Notes: generated from the sequence alone by a model not told the origin. A stretch of 64,000 nt of DNA from Reticulitermes speratus (GCA_021186555.1 JAJKFL010000010.1:1612001-1676000); one strand, 5' to 3'; numbered from the stretch's first letter, positions 35,601 through 46,308 are shown. Made by a program: numbers and translations.

Positions 35601-35768
35601 CTTATGAACATATTTTATAAACATGTATTACCTTACTCCTCTACTTGATCCATTGCTTTTACAGAATTTTATTGTTAGTCTCAGCAATTGACAAACAAAC
35701 CGGCTCACGCCGTTTTGTAATGGAGCCCGAGGAAACCCCGAGGGCAAAAATAAATGCGAATTAGACAT
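32634..35768 (-). CDS. mRpL43: mRpL43, mitochondrial large-subunit ribosomal protein mL43; 4 exons, intact
   Basis: Minus-strand coding exons: 35768-35632, 34819-34713, 33288-33086 and 32747-32634. Donors GTAATA, GTAAGT and GTACGT all pair with AG acceptors. Phases 2, 1 and 0 join exactly, giving 561 bases and 186 residues. The protein starts [21 protein letters not shown] and continues [27 protein letters not shown] and [14 protein letters not shown]. These are the hallmarks of mL43, a thioredoxin-like-fold structural protein of the 39S mitoribosomal subunit. The last exon ([10 protein letters not shown]) matches the insect C-terminal helix. Introns hold a LINE tail and MITEs. It is convergent with RMND5 and divergent from the exon at 36124. 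Confidence 0.96.
32750..32935. repeat. MITE-like foldback copy in mRpL43 intron 3
   Basis: Inverted words CTTCTGAGATGTGACC (32789) and GGTCACATCCCAGAAGA (32873) form the arms. The right end has TTGCTGTGAAAACTTCAAAT, as in the 20745 element. It sits within a few bases of the exon 4 acceptor. Confidence 0.65.
33480..33960 (-). pseudogene. 3' end of a LINE (endonuclease-reverse transcriptase family) in mRpL43 intron 2
   Basis: The minus frame 33743-33489 reads [37 protein letters not shown], and ends A-L-V-N-A-V-M-N-L. This is the very conserved tail of a LINE ORF2 family common in insects. Upstream (to about 33960) the frame continues with stops (R-V-L-R-R-I-F-G). It is 5' truncated and lacks the reverse transcriptase. 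A second relic is at 59560. Confidence 0.75.
34848..34925 (+). repeat. partial MITE end in mRpL43 intron 1
   Basis: TTTTAGGTTCTCACAGTAGTG, then CAAGTTTTCTGCAATG and TATGCTGTGTCACT, gives the left part of the family seen at 20745 and 46309. There is no right end. Confidence 0.45.
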
Positions 35769-36123
35769 TCGAAAAACACAAATTTAAATATATATATTCA
35801 ATTTTACATAACCTAACCAAAATCGCACCACACCACACTATCTGTAATCTGTGCTCACTAGACAGCACAGTTATAAACTCGCACAGCGTTGTTTAAGCTC
35901 TTCACTCCGTTGGAAACATCCATCGGAGTTAGACGTGCTGTGTGAGAACTGGCGCTGTTAAGCGAAATAACGCTGTCAGAGACAAACCTGTGTTTATATT
36001 TATCTTCATTACTTCATTATTATTTTTCATTTTCTTTTCAACATCCATTTTCCATTATCCGCTTTTTTATTTATTTTTTCTGAAAAACAGTTTAGGGAAC
36101 TTCAGGATCCATCGAACTTCGAA
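35769..36123. promoter_or_regulatory. 355-bp divergent promoter between mRpL43 and the MG exon at 36124
   Basis: The start codons of two coding exons face away from each other. A TATA-like box TATAAA lies at 35872-35877 for the plus strand, within CAGCACAGTTATAAACTCGC. Nearly the same sequence occurs at 50058-50081. The plus-strand leader contains a pyrimidine-rich stretch ending AAAAACAG at about 36090, a possible acceptor for a 5' UTR intron. The mRpL43 side is AT-rich with no TATA box, as usual for ribosomal-protein genes. Confidence 0.5.
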
Positions 36124-36165
36124 ATGGGCATCCTGAAGAACCTTAAATTTTGGAAGAAGCGAAAC
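36124..36165 (+). CDS. 14-codon first exon, MG-I-L-K-N-L-K-FWK type
   Basis: ATG at 36124 opens 14 codons (M-G-I-L-K-N-L-K-F-W-K-K-R-N) that end exactly at a GTAAGT donor. An exon of the same length, phase and sequence pattern (M-G-L-F-K-K-L-R-F-W-K-R-R-Q) is at 62018-62059, also followed by GTAAGTAC. The conservation of the peptide and the donor argues for real coding. From memory, unnamed cockroach and termite proteins start this way. The N-terminal MG could be myristoylated and the basic-aromatic peptide could bind membranes, but that is inference. No second exon was found before the window's later genes. Confidence 0.5.
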
Positions 36166-36274
36166 GTAAGTACAAAATATACAACTACAGTACAATATTA
36201 ATACAGTATATTATTAAAATATTCTATTTTAAGCCACACAGTGAATTAAATTTTGCGTACATTTTTAAGAACAG

Positions 36275-36445
36275 ACAGCGTTTATTAGGCGCGATCAAAT
36301 TGAAAAAAGCGACTATTAGCTTCGTCATGTCTGTCTGTGTGTCTGTCCGCTTGAAAGAAATCGGCTCCCACTGGACGGATTTTCATGAAATTTCTTAGTT
36401 GATTATTTTGTCGAAAATCTGTAGAGAAAATTCAAACGCAAAATA
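36275..36445 (+). repeat. dispersed repeat D, copy 4 (5' part)
   Basis: AGGCGCGATCAAATTG, AGCGACTATTAGCTTCGTC, a (GTCT)n run, CTCCCACTGGACGGATTTTC and TGTCGAAAATCTGTAGAGAA match copies 1 and 2. Confidence 0.75.
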
Positions 36446-36591
36446 AATTCTGTACACATCAATACATTTCAAGAAACAACTTGAAGAAACTTTGTATACT
36501 GGTGATTGTCAATGTAGCCTTAAACAGTGTAACAGTGCTGTGATAATACCAAATGGATCAGTGAAAAGTGAAGTGAACTTATCAATGTACG

Positions 36592-36636
36592 TACCCCTGA
36601 TGATGGCCGAGTCACGGTCGAAACATATTTAGGGTG
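36592..36636 (+). ncRNA. hammerhead-ribozyme-like motif 2
   Basis: The core CTGATGA is at 36597-36603. Helix II GGCC/GGTC encloses GAGTCAC. GAAAC is at 36620-36624. Helix I pairs ACCC (36593-36596) with GGGT (36632-36635). The helix III/cleavage segment is two bases too long and mispaired, so activity is doubtful. GTGCATTCGTTGG follows at 36665. Confidence 0.5.
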
Positions 36637-36940
36637 AATTGAACAGAAATACGGAAGTAAAAAAGTGCATTCGTTGGTTGAAGAACTGAAAATTAATTTG
36701 AAAGACATATTGCTGTGTAACACTTCCGCATGCTGTTGTCCTGCAATATATACACGTTATGCAGTTCCTTCTATTAAGCAGGTTAGCATGGCGGCATTAT
36801 TGGCTGGTGGACGAATGTAGTAGTCAAATAAGCGTGAGTATGCAGTGTTTCACAACAAGTTATGATAAAATTTAGAGGCAGTGTAATGTCGGTATAACGA
36901 ACGAAATAGATGGTGATATTTTCTTGAAGTTAAACTAGAT

Positions 36941-37480
36941 ATGGACGAGTTATGTGAGTTCAGTAATATGTCGATCGGTCCCCGTGTGAGAGACCTTATT
37001 CAAAACCTGTTCACCAAGCTAACTCAACAAGTCACTTTACTCAAGAACAATTTTAAGATCACAAATAATTTCGAGCGTAAATGGTTGGATTTGGTAGCAA
37101 GAAGAAAGGACCCTGAACAAAAACAACCGTCAACGATACCGACCGTCTTAACCTCAAAAGTGCCTTCAATAATGATGACCTGTGCAAAAAAGGCGTTCCC
37201 CAACATTTTGATTTGAATGTAACCAGAGATGTCAATGAAGAAACGAAAAATTTCAACAGAAAGGTACAGAAATTAGCTACCAAATTCAAGCGCACAAATG
37301 TAGTAAGTGCAGAATTATCAAGAAATTAATTCACTCTACATGGTTTACACCTAAAGAACTCCGGCAAGGAAGAAATAACCAATAGAGTTGTAAGTCCTAG
37401 AAGAATAACCAAATATTTGGTTACTCTTCTAGAATTTAGCAACCTCTTAAGATGCAGGCGCTGCGTCATCAGGATGATGG
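36941..37480 (+). pseudogene. retroelement ORF1 relic: helical N-terminus and SGNH block V, frameshifted
   Basis: The frame 36941-37216 starts M-D-E-L-C-E-F-S-N-M and includes a helical stretch (L-F-T-K-L-T-Q-Q-V-T-L-L-K-N-N-F-K). After a shift near 37160-37215, another frame reads F-D-L-N-V-T-R-D-V-N-E-E and F-N-R-K-V-Q-K-L-A-T-K-F-K-R. After a stop it continues F-T-L-H-G-L-H-L-K-N-S-G-K. The last motif is SGNH block V (H-G-L-H-L-N-x-x-G-K). The central part of the domain is deleted. It is probably ORF1 of a CR1-like LINE. Confidence 0.55.
37397..37432. repeat. 36-bp near-perfect palindrome
   Basis: CTAGAAGAATAACCAAAT is followed directly by ATTTGGTTACTCTTCTAG, with one mismatch between the arms. 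It lies 35 bases before a degenerate hammerhead motif. Confidence 0.8.
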
Positions 37481-37512
37481 CAATGTAGAAGTGCCGAAAT
37501 GCGTATTGGGGT
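37466..37512 (+). ncRNA. degenerate hammerhead-like motif 5
   Basis: AGGATGA at 37471-37477 stands where CTGATGA is expected (the two first core bases are changed). Helix II GGCA/TGCC is present, then GAAA at 37496-37499. The 13-mer GTGCATTTGTTGG is at 37552. The core changes should abolish catalysis. The position of the 13-mer is what links it to the family. Confidence 0.4.
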
Positions 37513-37789
37513 AATCTTTTAATAAAGAAATCAATGACAAAACTTGTCTTGGTGCATTTGTTGGTGTGAGTTAATCAAATGCATTCACTCTGTCTTACAA
37601 TCCTTCTTGCTTCACTTCATGCTGTTTATAACGTGAACTGAGAAACTCTTGTCACTAAAGGATACACGATGTGGACATGAGTCTCACAATCCTCCAATCT
37701 AGACATTGCCAAGATGTGTTTCAACACACTGTATGTACCAGGATGCAAGGCAGATCTTTAAAATGAGGAAGAGATATTTACACTTTTGT

Positions 37790-38780
37790 CACGATAGTAT
37801 GACAGAGTTGATCAGTTAATGCCTGTGCATTGGTGCGACAGTGCCAAAGGGCGTTGAATGATATCTCCACCCACCATTCCGTGGAACTCTTTTGGGTTCC
37901 CGGACATACTGGAATACGTGGAAATGAAATCGCCGACGAGCTCGCAAAAGGGGGTTCTGGGAACAGCTTTATGGGACCAGAGCCGGCCCTGGGAGTCTCA
38001 AGGCAAAGTATAAGGAAGAAAATTCAGTGCTGGTTAGATAAACAGCACTTGATAATGTGGCAGGGATTAGCTGGCACTCAAAGACAGGCTCGAGAAATGA
38101 TCTCGGGCCCTTGTATTGCCGCTAAGACCAAACTGCTGTCCTTTAATACGACACAATCCAGAGTGGTTGTTGGCTTACTTACTGGACATAACACTCTGAG
38201 AAGACATCTTCACATAATGGGACTAAGTGATAGCCCCATGTGTAGGAAATGCAGAGCAGAGGAGGAAACCTCAGCTCATGTCTTGTGCGAATGTGAAGCC
38301 TTGGCAACACATAGACATATTTACTTGGGGTCTTTCTTTTTACACCCTGAAGATATCAAAGAACTAGACCTAGGGGCGATCTGGACCTTTATTATAAGGA
38401 CAGGGCTCCTGACCTAGATTTGGTTAAGGGGCACAAAGGGCCTGCTAAAGGCCTACGTGCATCGGGACCTTAAAGGGCCCGACCTATATTTCTATTCTAT
38501 TCTAATGCCTGTGCACTGTGCTACAAGCCAGAAGGGTGCACGTTCGATTCCCAATGGTGTCATTGTGATTTCTCGTTGACTTAATCCTCAGCCACACTGT
38601 GGCGCAGGGGTCGACTCGGCCTCTAACAGAAATGAGTAACGGATATCTCCTGAGGGATAAAGGTGGCCAGTGCGTAGGGCTGACAACTTTGCCACCTTCA
38701 TGTGCTGACTGTCTAGAAATCCTGGGAGCTTCAACCTCTTTGAGCCCTAAGGGCCTCTCCCTGCCTGTATAGGGATAGCT
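37790..38780 (+). mobile_element. tRNA-derived SINE family 1, split by a LINE insertion
   Basis: The head (37790-37829) and the rest (38503-38775) together correspond to the SINE at 1885-2180: GTGCTACAAGCCAGAAGG, box B GTTCGATTCCC, TCGACTCGGCCTCTAACAG, TAGGGCTGACAAC and CATGTGCTGACTGTCTAGAA. The gap holds the LINE at 37830-38502, and the target TAATGCCTGTGCA is duplicated at the join. Confidence 0.8.
37830..38502 (+). mobile_element. 5'-truncated LINE with RNase H domain (I-like), perfect 13-bp target duplication
   Basis: The frame is open from the insertion point to the stop at 38415-38417, about 195 codons. RNase H motifs are visible: V-E-L-F-W-V-P-G-H-T-G-I-R-G-N-E-I-A-D (active-site His and Asp region) and later a Cys-His cluster (C-R-K-C-R-A-E-E-E-T-S-A-H-V-L-C-E-C). 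This combination is found at the C-terminus of I-superfamily LINE ORF2. The element ends in (TTCTA)n. TAATGCCTGTGCA occurs at 37817-37829 and 38503-38515. The lack of stops in the ORF suggests a fairly recent insertion. Confidence 0.88.
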
Positions 38781-38789
38781 TTTTAAAAG

Positions 38790-40040
38790 TTGTGTTATAA
38801 GGTCTAATATAATTAACATGTCACACATTAGTCTGTGTTTACATTCATGCTAAACACAGATACTTAACAATGAAACATCTTTGTTCTCCCTGTCCGGTTA
38901 TTCTGCTAAATTCACACAGGCAGAAAGTTCTATGGTGTCATAATTATTTTCTTTGTAATGTTATGCAATTGTGTATGTGATCTGACTGTAACTGCACTAC
39001 CCAGTCTGAAAAAATTAACTGTGTAGCAGTCTAATAACGGAAAGGCACCGAATATGGGGGTTTATTTTCTGACTTCACACATCTTTCATTCTCCACATGT
39101 TTCAGTATAAATGTAACATCATCACAAAGTTGGGTACACCACACAAGTGTAGCTGTGCTGATGGGTGACTTCATATATAAGTGGAATTTCTAAGAAAGGG
39201 GAGCATGCCAGTGATGTTTGTCCATACAGTGTGTGGCACACCAGGCAGACACATTATTTTTGCCATAATATCAACTGATGCCCCAGAATTATAAATCTTA
39301 AACGCCTGAAACTTCATCGCTAGTACTTGTGACTATATAAATGACTTCTCAACTGCTCTACACTTAGGTCAACCAAACATTTGTTTTGCAAGAATCCCTT
39401 TCAAGATTCTTGATATGGTAACAAACAGGACAACACTGGAGTATTTCTACTGCACTAAATTTTTTCACACAACTTTTTAGCATCTTCTGGTGCGTAATGT
39501 TTCTTTGCAAAACAATTTAGTTTTACTGTTCCAAGTTGGTTTTTGTGGGTTTTATGGGATCAGGGTGGTTAGAAGACGAATGAAGAACGGTGTGTCCGTG
39601 GAGAATTTCTTGTAGGATGGTCTATGAATTAGAATTAATTTCTACAACTGTTGTTTCACCACTTTAACAGACTAATGAATGTTGTGTCTATGAAGCAAAT
39701 TAATGATTCACACATTTTTCTGTGTAAGTGTGGGGCTATACTATATGTATGTTTTGATACGGTGTGTTGTTGCCCACAATCAACAAGTGTGGCATGAAAT
39801 TTGGGTTCTGCTTTTTGCACAGCCATTTTTTGTAATGTATGGAGTGCATTTCATTATTGTCATCCAAAATGCTTTGGATAGATTTTTGTATTACCGGAGG
39901 ATTAAGAACTAGTCCATTTTCCCCTATGGCATATATGGTAATTAATTGTTCACCTTTGCATATTAACTGACGTACTTCCTGTTGTGTGATGTCACGCCAC
40001 AAATTCCCTAGCATGCGAGAGAAAAGGATATGTTTCATAT
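38790..40040. other. no gene seen
   Basis: Intergenic or intronic sequence. The words TGTGTGGCACACCAGG near 39231 could read C-G-T-P as in a kinase activation loop, but the frame stops soon after and the rest does not fit. Confidence 0.4.
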
Positions 40041-40045
40041 ATATA

Positions 40046-40830
40046 CTAGGGTTATCCAGAAAGTAAAGATACAAACGCAATAAATTTTTTTAAAATAGTT
40101 ATTAACAAAATTGAGTGAAAAAGCTCTTAACACATACCTTTAGCTATTTTTCAACATAATCACCACCTTTGTCAAGGCATTTGTTTAGCCTGGGTACGAG
40201 GTTTTGTATTCCGATGCCATAGAGCTCCGCCGCCAGTGCACGCAACCATGCAGTGACTTCGTTTTTCACCTCTTCGTCTTCGTGAAACTTCTGGCCGGCC
40301 AGTTGTTTCTTTAAGTGCAAAAACAAATGGAAATCGCTGGGAGCGAGGTCTGGGCTGTGAGCGGGATGGTCTAAAACTTCCCAGTTGAAACTCTGCAACA
40401 ACTGCTGCGTTGCTCTAGCGGTGTGCGGCCTTGCGTTGTCGTGCAGTAAGGTGACGCTGCGTGTCAGCATCCCTCGTCTTCTGTTCTGAATTGCACGTCT
40501 AAGCCTTTTCAGTGTTTCACAATATGCCGCAGAGTTTATGGTGGTCACGTGAGGCAAAAAATCAACCAGAAGAACCCCCTTTCGTGAAAAACAAAAAAAA
40601 AAGAGGTGAAAAATGAAGTCACTGCATGGTTGCGTGCACTGGTGGCGGAGCTCTATGACATCGGAATACAAAACCTCGTACCCAGGCTAAACAAATGCCT
40701 TGGCAAAGGTGGTGATTATGTTGAAAAATAGCTAAAGGTATGTGTTAAGAGTTTTTTCACTCAATTTTGTTAATAACTATTTTTAAAAAATTTTATTGCG
40801 TTTGTATCTTTACTTTCTGGATAACCCACG
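40046..40830 (-). mobile_element. palindromic mariner derivative 1
   Basis: TA-flanked element whose first 227 bases (40046-40272) are repeated almost exactly as the reverse complement at 40603-40830. The arms are far longer than mariner TIRs and include the last ~75 codons of the transposase, down to Y-V-E-K-stop. The element therefore has two transposase 3' ends and no 5' end. The ends read GGGTTATCCAGAAAGTAAAG and inverse. Confidence 0.88.
40144..40602 (-). pseudogene. mariner transposase C-terminal half
   Basis: The minus frame has F-S-R-K-G-V-L-L-V-D-F-L-P, the second catalytic Asp in L-L-H-D-N-A-R-P-H-T-A, and the third in H-S-P-D-L-A-P-S-D-F-H-L-F (D34D spacing). It ends with Y-V-E-K. 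The first Asp motif and the HTH domain are missing, replaced by the inverted arm, so it cannot transpose by itself. The catalytic residues that remain are intact. Confidence 0.85.
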
Positions 40831-40839
40831 TATTTCCAG

Positions 40840-41490
40840 TTGAGTTTCCTTATTGCTTGAAGTGCAAGATATCTGTGATTAAAGATGTATGTTTCTCTCA
40901 TGTAACTTCATGAATTAAGAACTTTCTGTATCCCACATTCAGCACAATTTTCCTTTGACTGCTGGGCCATCCTTTGTAGCATATAAAACTTGCCATATAG
41001 TGCCTTAAACTTTTAAGAACTTCACTGTCCATAAATGATAAAACATTGTACACAGTTCCAATGCTTAACTTTGTAAAAGTTTTACATTTTAGGTTGATAC
41101 AATAGGTGGCACAATTATGGTGAAAACCAGTTTAAAATCAGAACTGTTGTGTTGAAAGGTACACTTCTGAAATTGGTACTGTCTGAGGGAAAAATAAAAG
41201 ATTCAAGTAAATGGTGTCTGCATTTCTGACTATATGCATTGTTAACTAATTAAATTATTAGTAATTATATTAATAATACTGTTTTTCATTTACCTAATTG
41301 GTGTTATGAAAGTCACACTCTGTGATAATGTGTACAAGCAATATGCTTTGAATGCTGCAACAAAACTCAACTCAGTGCCATGTTATTAAAACTACATCAG
41401 TTATGGACAGTTTGTTTACAAACTTGCAACATTTGTGAGGAGCAAAGCTGCAGTGAGTGGAGTGCAGGTGCATTAATTCTGTGCTTTTGT
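40840..41490. other. intron or flank upstream of the kinase exons; nothing recognised
   Basis: AT-rich sequence. No further kinase exon is evident. Confidence 0.45.
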
Positions 41491-41496
41491 TTTCAG

Positions 41497-42666
41497 TTTC
41501 TGAGGAGGGACCGTTCAAGAAGGCTGGTGGGCCCTGATGACATAAGAAGCCACCCGTTCTTCAAACCTGTCGAATGGGAAGAACTGGAAAAGAAACAGGA
41601 GCGACCACCCTTCCGTCCAAAACCTGTGAAAGTAAGTAGGACCGATTCTGCATTCATTTCTTGTCATATGCAGTTGGCATTAAGACTACAAGTTAGCAAG
41701 GACACTGTCACCAAGTGGTAAAACTTGACAGGTATTCTGTGTGTGCATGTGTGTATTATAAATGTTCATGTCTGTATGTAGATCATGTACAGTACTTAGT
41801 TAAGTGTTTTTAAGTTGGTGTAAAAATACAGATTATTCCGCAGCATAAGATTCATATCAATGAGGATCAGCAACTATATTTTACCCAAAGTTTTTTAATG
41901 TCTTCTGCAATCAGGTGTCATATTTCTATTCAGTTATGAAGGACTGGGTTTCTGCCTATTTGTTTCTAAATATATTGCCCTGCGGGAAGATGAACCCCAC
42001 ATATTCCTCAGTGACACACTTCATCAGGGGATTTTGGTAACACTTTGTACTGAAAACTAAAACCAGAAACTGAAATGATACTTATGTATGAGTCAAAAAA
42101 ATCGGGGTTGAAATTGAAGATTATTTTCTTCTGGGGTGTGATGCTGTGTAGCTCGGTAGCCATGGGCCACTGTCTGCATCTCCACTGTACAGGATAATTA
42201 ATAAATTATTATAAGTATATGTATTAATAGATGAACAAATGAAGGGACATGACCTCCACACAGGCATTTTATGTTGTATATTTCACACAGCATACCTAAA
42301 ATGTCTGTCACTTTCACAGACATATATTATTTTATATGACAGTGTCTTGTTTCAGAGGTAACACTGATGTGCTGTATTTTAATGTCTAATTATCTAAATC
42401 AGACACTTAACACATCACATATCATCACTATTAACCTTAATTTAGTCTCTAACATCTGGTAACAGGACTCTTTTTAACATTGAAGGAAATAACACTTGTC
42501 TACATTACTTATACATTTGTGTTTCTTTTTACAGCCAAGTAAACAAAATGTGGACATCGGTGCCCTGATAACTCCTGCTCTTCCTCTTTGTAATAAAGAC
42601 CAGGAGTTATTCAGGGGCTTCTCCAAGAATTGCGGCCATCAAAATTTTGCCAAATTTGATGTTTAA
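41497..42666 (+). CDS. AGC-type protein kinase, last two exons
   Basis: Exon 41497-41631 (45 codons, acceptor TTTTCAG, donor GTAAGT) and exon 42535-42666 (43 codons and stop, acceptor TTTTTACAG) join in phase 0. The first codes for the end of the kinase C-lobe: F-L-R-R-D-R-S-R-R-L (DxxxRL), D-D-I-R-S-H-P-F-F-K and W-E-E-L-E-K-K-Q, then P-P-F-R-P, the start of the AGC C-terminal tail. The second ends with L-F-R-G-F-S, which resembles the hydrophobic motif of RSK/S6K-type kinases. The catalytic exons (HRD, DFG) were not found between 36200 and 41497. They may lie in larger introns upstream, or this may be a partial duplication. The subfamily is not assigned. Confidence 0.7.
41632..42534 (+). 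other. intron between the two kinase exons
   Basis: 903 bases with GTAAGT at the start and TTTTTACAG at the end. A fragment near 42110-42180 (TTCTTCTGGGGTGTGATGC) resembles the CTTCTGGGATGT MITE family. Confidence 0.55.
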
Positions 42667-43435
42667 CAGAAGAACTGAAAATGATGGCTAGCAATTCTTT
42701 GGTCCCGACTGTGTCAGTTACACATATATAGACCTATGAGAAGTGGAGGTGAAGAGACCACTAAGAGAACTATCTACATAGTGCATCAAGAATGTAAGAA
42801 CTGTTTGTGTGTAAAAAGGGTTTAAAGAATCGTTGAAAAATATCTTTATTGGTGCAACATGTTGGTACCCACATTACACTACTCTCCACATGGTGGTCAT
42901 GTAAATTTAGGCACCTGTCATCGTGGCATAAGCTTTTGTATGCCTTCATCAAAAAAGGTTGCTGCAAGCCTTGCAGTCAGTCTTGCACAACGTGTTCTGT
43001 TTCTTGGCCACTCATCAGACTCTGGACGGCCAAAAGTTCCTCGAGGCGGAGAAACAAGTGACAATCACGCAGTGCAACGTTGGGACTGTATGGAGAGTGC
43101 TCAAAAATTCCCCACAAACAGTGAACATATTCTTTCTTGACCACGTACAGTACATTTCCTGCAGCAACAGAGTACATCTGCACTCACACTGCCAGTGCAC
43201 CATGTAGTGGACATAATATTTACTGGACCTGTGTCTGGTATAACATGGCATGTGCCATGACAGTCCTTCCTTAATTGTAGGTAGTATAATTTATTGTAAA
43301 TTTTTGTTAATACATATAGTGCTCTAAATACAGGAACTGATCACTGTTGTATGGTGAAAAGTAGAACATGCAACGGGCCACTTTTGGCCTTCCTTAATTT
43401 TAAGTTGTATACTTTATTAGAAAATGTTGTTATTA

Positions 43436-44190
43436 CAGCGCCCAGAGAGTAATGCAACACATTTTTTTTCTCATTCACAATTGATTTTATTAAAACTTAA
43501 ATATGTCACATCATTACATGAATCTTTGGCTACCTAAATCTATTTTTCAACATAGTCTCCTTCTAAATCTTTGGCCTTACGCCACCGAGATGCGAGAGCC
43601 TGTGTGCCTTCGCAGTACCACTGTGCAGGTCTCTGTCAAAACCATCTCTTTACTTCGGTAATGACCTCCTCGTCGTCCTTAAACCTCTATCCGCGGATTG
43701 CATCCTTCAAGGGAAACTCTGAAGAAGTGAAGAATGTTTCCGGAGGGTTCGTTCCCATAAAGATGTGACAAAAGTGCTTCTTCACCACAGCAATGTGAGG
43801 TCACACACAAGTCTGCGTACCCGAGAGGCCATCACAAAGCTTCAGTGGACTGTCCTGTCTCATCCACCTTATAGCCCTGATCTGCGTCCTTCTGACTACC
43901 ATCTTTTCGGACCCTTGAAAGATGCAATCCGCGGAAAAGGTTTGAGGACGACGAGGAGGTCATTACCGAAGTAAAGAGGTGGTTGTGACAGAGACCTGCA
44001 GAGTGATACCCGAAGGCACACAGACTCTCGCATCTCAGTGGCATAAGGCCAAAGATTTAGAAGGAGACTATGTTGAAAAATAGGTTTAGGAGCCAACAAT
44101 TCATGTAATGATGTGACATATTTGAAGTTTAATAAAATCAATTGTGAATGAGAAAAAAAATGTGTTGCATTACTTTCTGGGCACCCCTCG
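43436..44190 (+). mobile_element. palindromic mariner derivative 2
   Basis: Same architecture as the element at 40046 but a different mariner lineage. About 278 bases at the left (43436-43713) recur inverted at 43912-44190, including the transposase end (Y-V-E-K-stop) and TIR words CCCAGARAGTAATGCAACAC. The centre (43765-43970) codes K-V-L-L-H-H-S-N-V-R-S-H-T and H-P-P-Y-S-P-D-L-R-P-S-D-Y-H-L-F. The second catalytic Asp (normally H-D-N) is Ser. It is flanked by TA. Confidence 0.85.
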
Positions 44191-44199
44191 TAATTTTAA

Positions 44200-46300
44200 G
44201 TTTATAATTAGGTACAAAATGTGAATAAACTGTTGCTCTAAATACAGTCATTATTCAATGTTAGTGTGATGAATATTTGAAATTTCTGTAATGGTATGTT
44301 AAATAAATTGGTATTTTTTCTATACGTTATTTTTATTATCCTGGGCTATAATACTTGACATATTATTTGCCCCATCTGCTCTTAGAATCACACTTACATG
44401 GATCAAAGAATTTTGGGAAACTGTTGAAACGTATGGCAGGGGCAACTTGCACATACAACATTAGAGAAAAGTCAAAGTAATGAACCATAAGTTATTAAAA
44501 ATAATGGGTGAATAAGTAGCAGAATGTAGTTACATATTTTTGTGAATTGCCAGATTACCAATACCATTGTTCAGCATGCAAACACACATTGACAGCTTGA
44601 TACCTAACACATGACAGAAACAAAAATCCCTTGCATGGTGGTGCAACCGCTAATAATTTAATAAAACCACAATCCTTGGCCACACCACCCAGCAGGGAAG
44701 TTACTAACACAGCCATCTCTGGTCCAAACTATAATTTCAAGAATTTACAGATCTGGCTCAAATCACAGAGGTTCATAAAGAAAGCAATTAATCAGTGCAA
44801 TGTTGGAGGAGGTGAGGGAGGCAGAAAGGGTGACAGAGCCAAAGAGTGTCCACATTGATATCATAATAAAGAGATGATTTGTCACTGCACACAGTAATGC
44901 TCCTTTCAAGGTAATGCTAAAGATGACACTGCTTTTTTAAGTGCACTTTATTGAAAAGGGAAAAGAGTAACAGCTTCATGCTCTCTTAACGTCTGCACTA
45001 GATGCAGGTGGGCGATTATATTTATTTGTGTATTATTTAATTACACTTTCTGTATGTCAAGACTTCCTACACAGCAACCAATGATGAAATGATCAGTACA
45101 ATTCATTACTTATGAAGTGCAGCAAGATATAAGTCACAAATATTTTATCAAATTTTTGCAGAACTGACTCAAGCAGGAGGTAGGACAGTGAGTTTTGGAT
45201 ACATTAACTCATTAATTAAATAGGAATAAAGAAGAACTGCCTCAACAGTGAAGGAGCTCATAGAAAATATGTACTAACATTAACTCAAGTGTAGATGGAA
45301 TTGTTTGGGACCGTCAGTGTAGATTTCAATGGAACACATCATCTGTTGATCATATATTCTGCATTCGTTAAATAGTTAATAAAAAAAAGAGGTGGGGGGG
45401 GGGGGGGATACAGAGGAGGTGTGCATCAGTTACTTATATAGTTCAACAAAATACACATTCAGGTTCAAGGAAGATTTTGTATAATATCCTCCCTCAGTTC
45501 ACTCTCCCCATGAAACTACTTCATGCTCATAAAATGTGTTTAAATTAAACCCATGGTAAAGCCCAGATAGGCAAACTTTTTCTGATACATTTCCTATTTA
45601 GAATGTTTTGAAACAAATGGATACTTTATTGCCATTGCTTTTCACCTTTACTTGAGAATATAGCATTTGGAATGTTCAACGAAACCATGAGGGATTGAAA
45701 CTAAATACGGCACATCAGCTTCTGTTCTATGCTCATTGTTAGTTTACTAGGCAAAAACATGCTAGAAAAAAGACACAGAAGCTTTATTACAGTAGTTGCT
45801 AGTAAGGAGACTGGTCTAGAAACGTATATATTCTTGTCTCATGAACAGAATGCTGGACAAATCACAACCTTATTGAATCAAAATTGCATGCATGCTGAAA
45901 TTAAGAGCACATTAAATTCTGGGAATTTTGTCCAGAATTTTTGTCTTCCAGTTTACTACCTAACAATATAAAGATTAAAACATGCAGAACTATGACTTAC
46001 GTGGGTGAGAAACTTCGTCTCCTGCTTCATGGGAAAACATGGGTTAAGGGTATTTGAGAATAGGGCCTAAGAGGGAGAAGGAACAGGACAATGGAGAAAA
46101 TTGCATAATGATGAGTTGTGTGTTTTGTACTCTTCACCAAACATTATTTCTTATCATTTATTCACTTAAAATATTCACCTTGCTGCCACCCGGGGTGGCC
46201 GCACCACACCCGAACTACACCACTGCATACAGATGTGACAGAAACAATGTAAAGTGAGTAATGTACTCTCTACTTACATTAAATTCTATGGCATTGATTT
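44200..46300. other. no gene seen; contains a poly-G run
   Basis: Poly-G at about 45396-45409. Open frames (for example 44631-44858 and 45729-45971) resemble no family I know and lack splice or repeat support. Confidence 0.45.
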
Positions 46301-46308
46301 CTGAACCA

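Noticed and set aside
39231..39296. Possible AGC kinase activation-loop exon (C-G-T-P then A-P-E-L)
   Set aside because: The spacing between the two motifs does not fit, and a stop follows at once. There is no HRD or DFG context, so it is judged a coincidence.
44631..44858. 75-codon frame starting M-H-G-G-A-T-A-N-N-L
   Set aside because: No recognised family, no splice or promoter support, and surrounded by repeats. Not reported as a gene.
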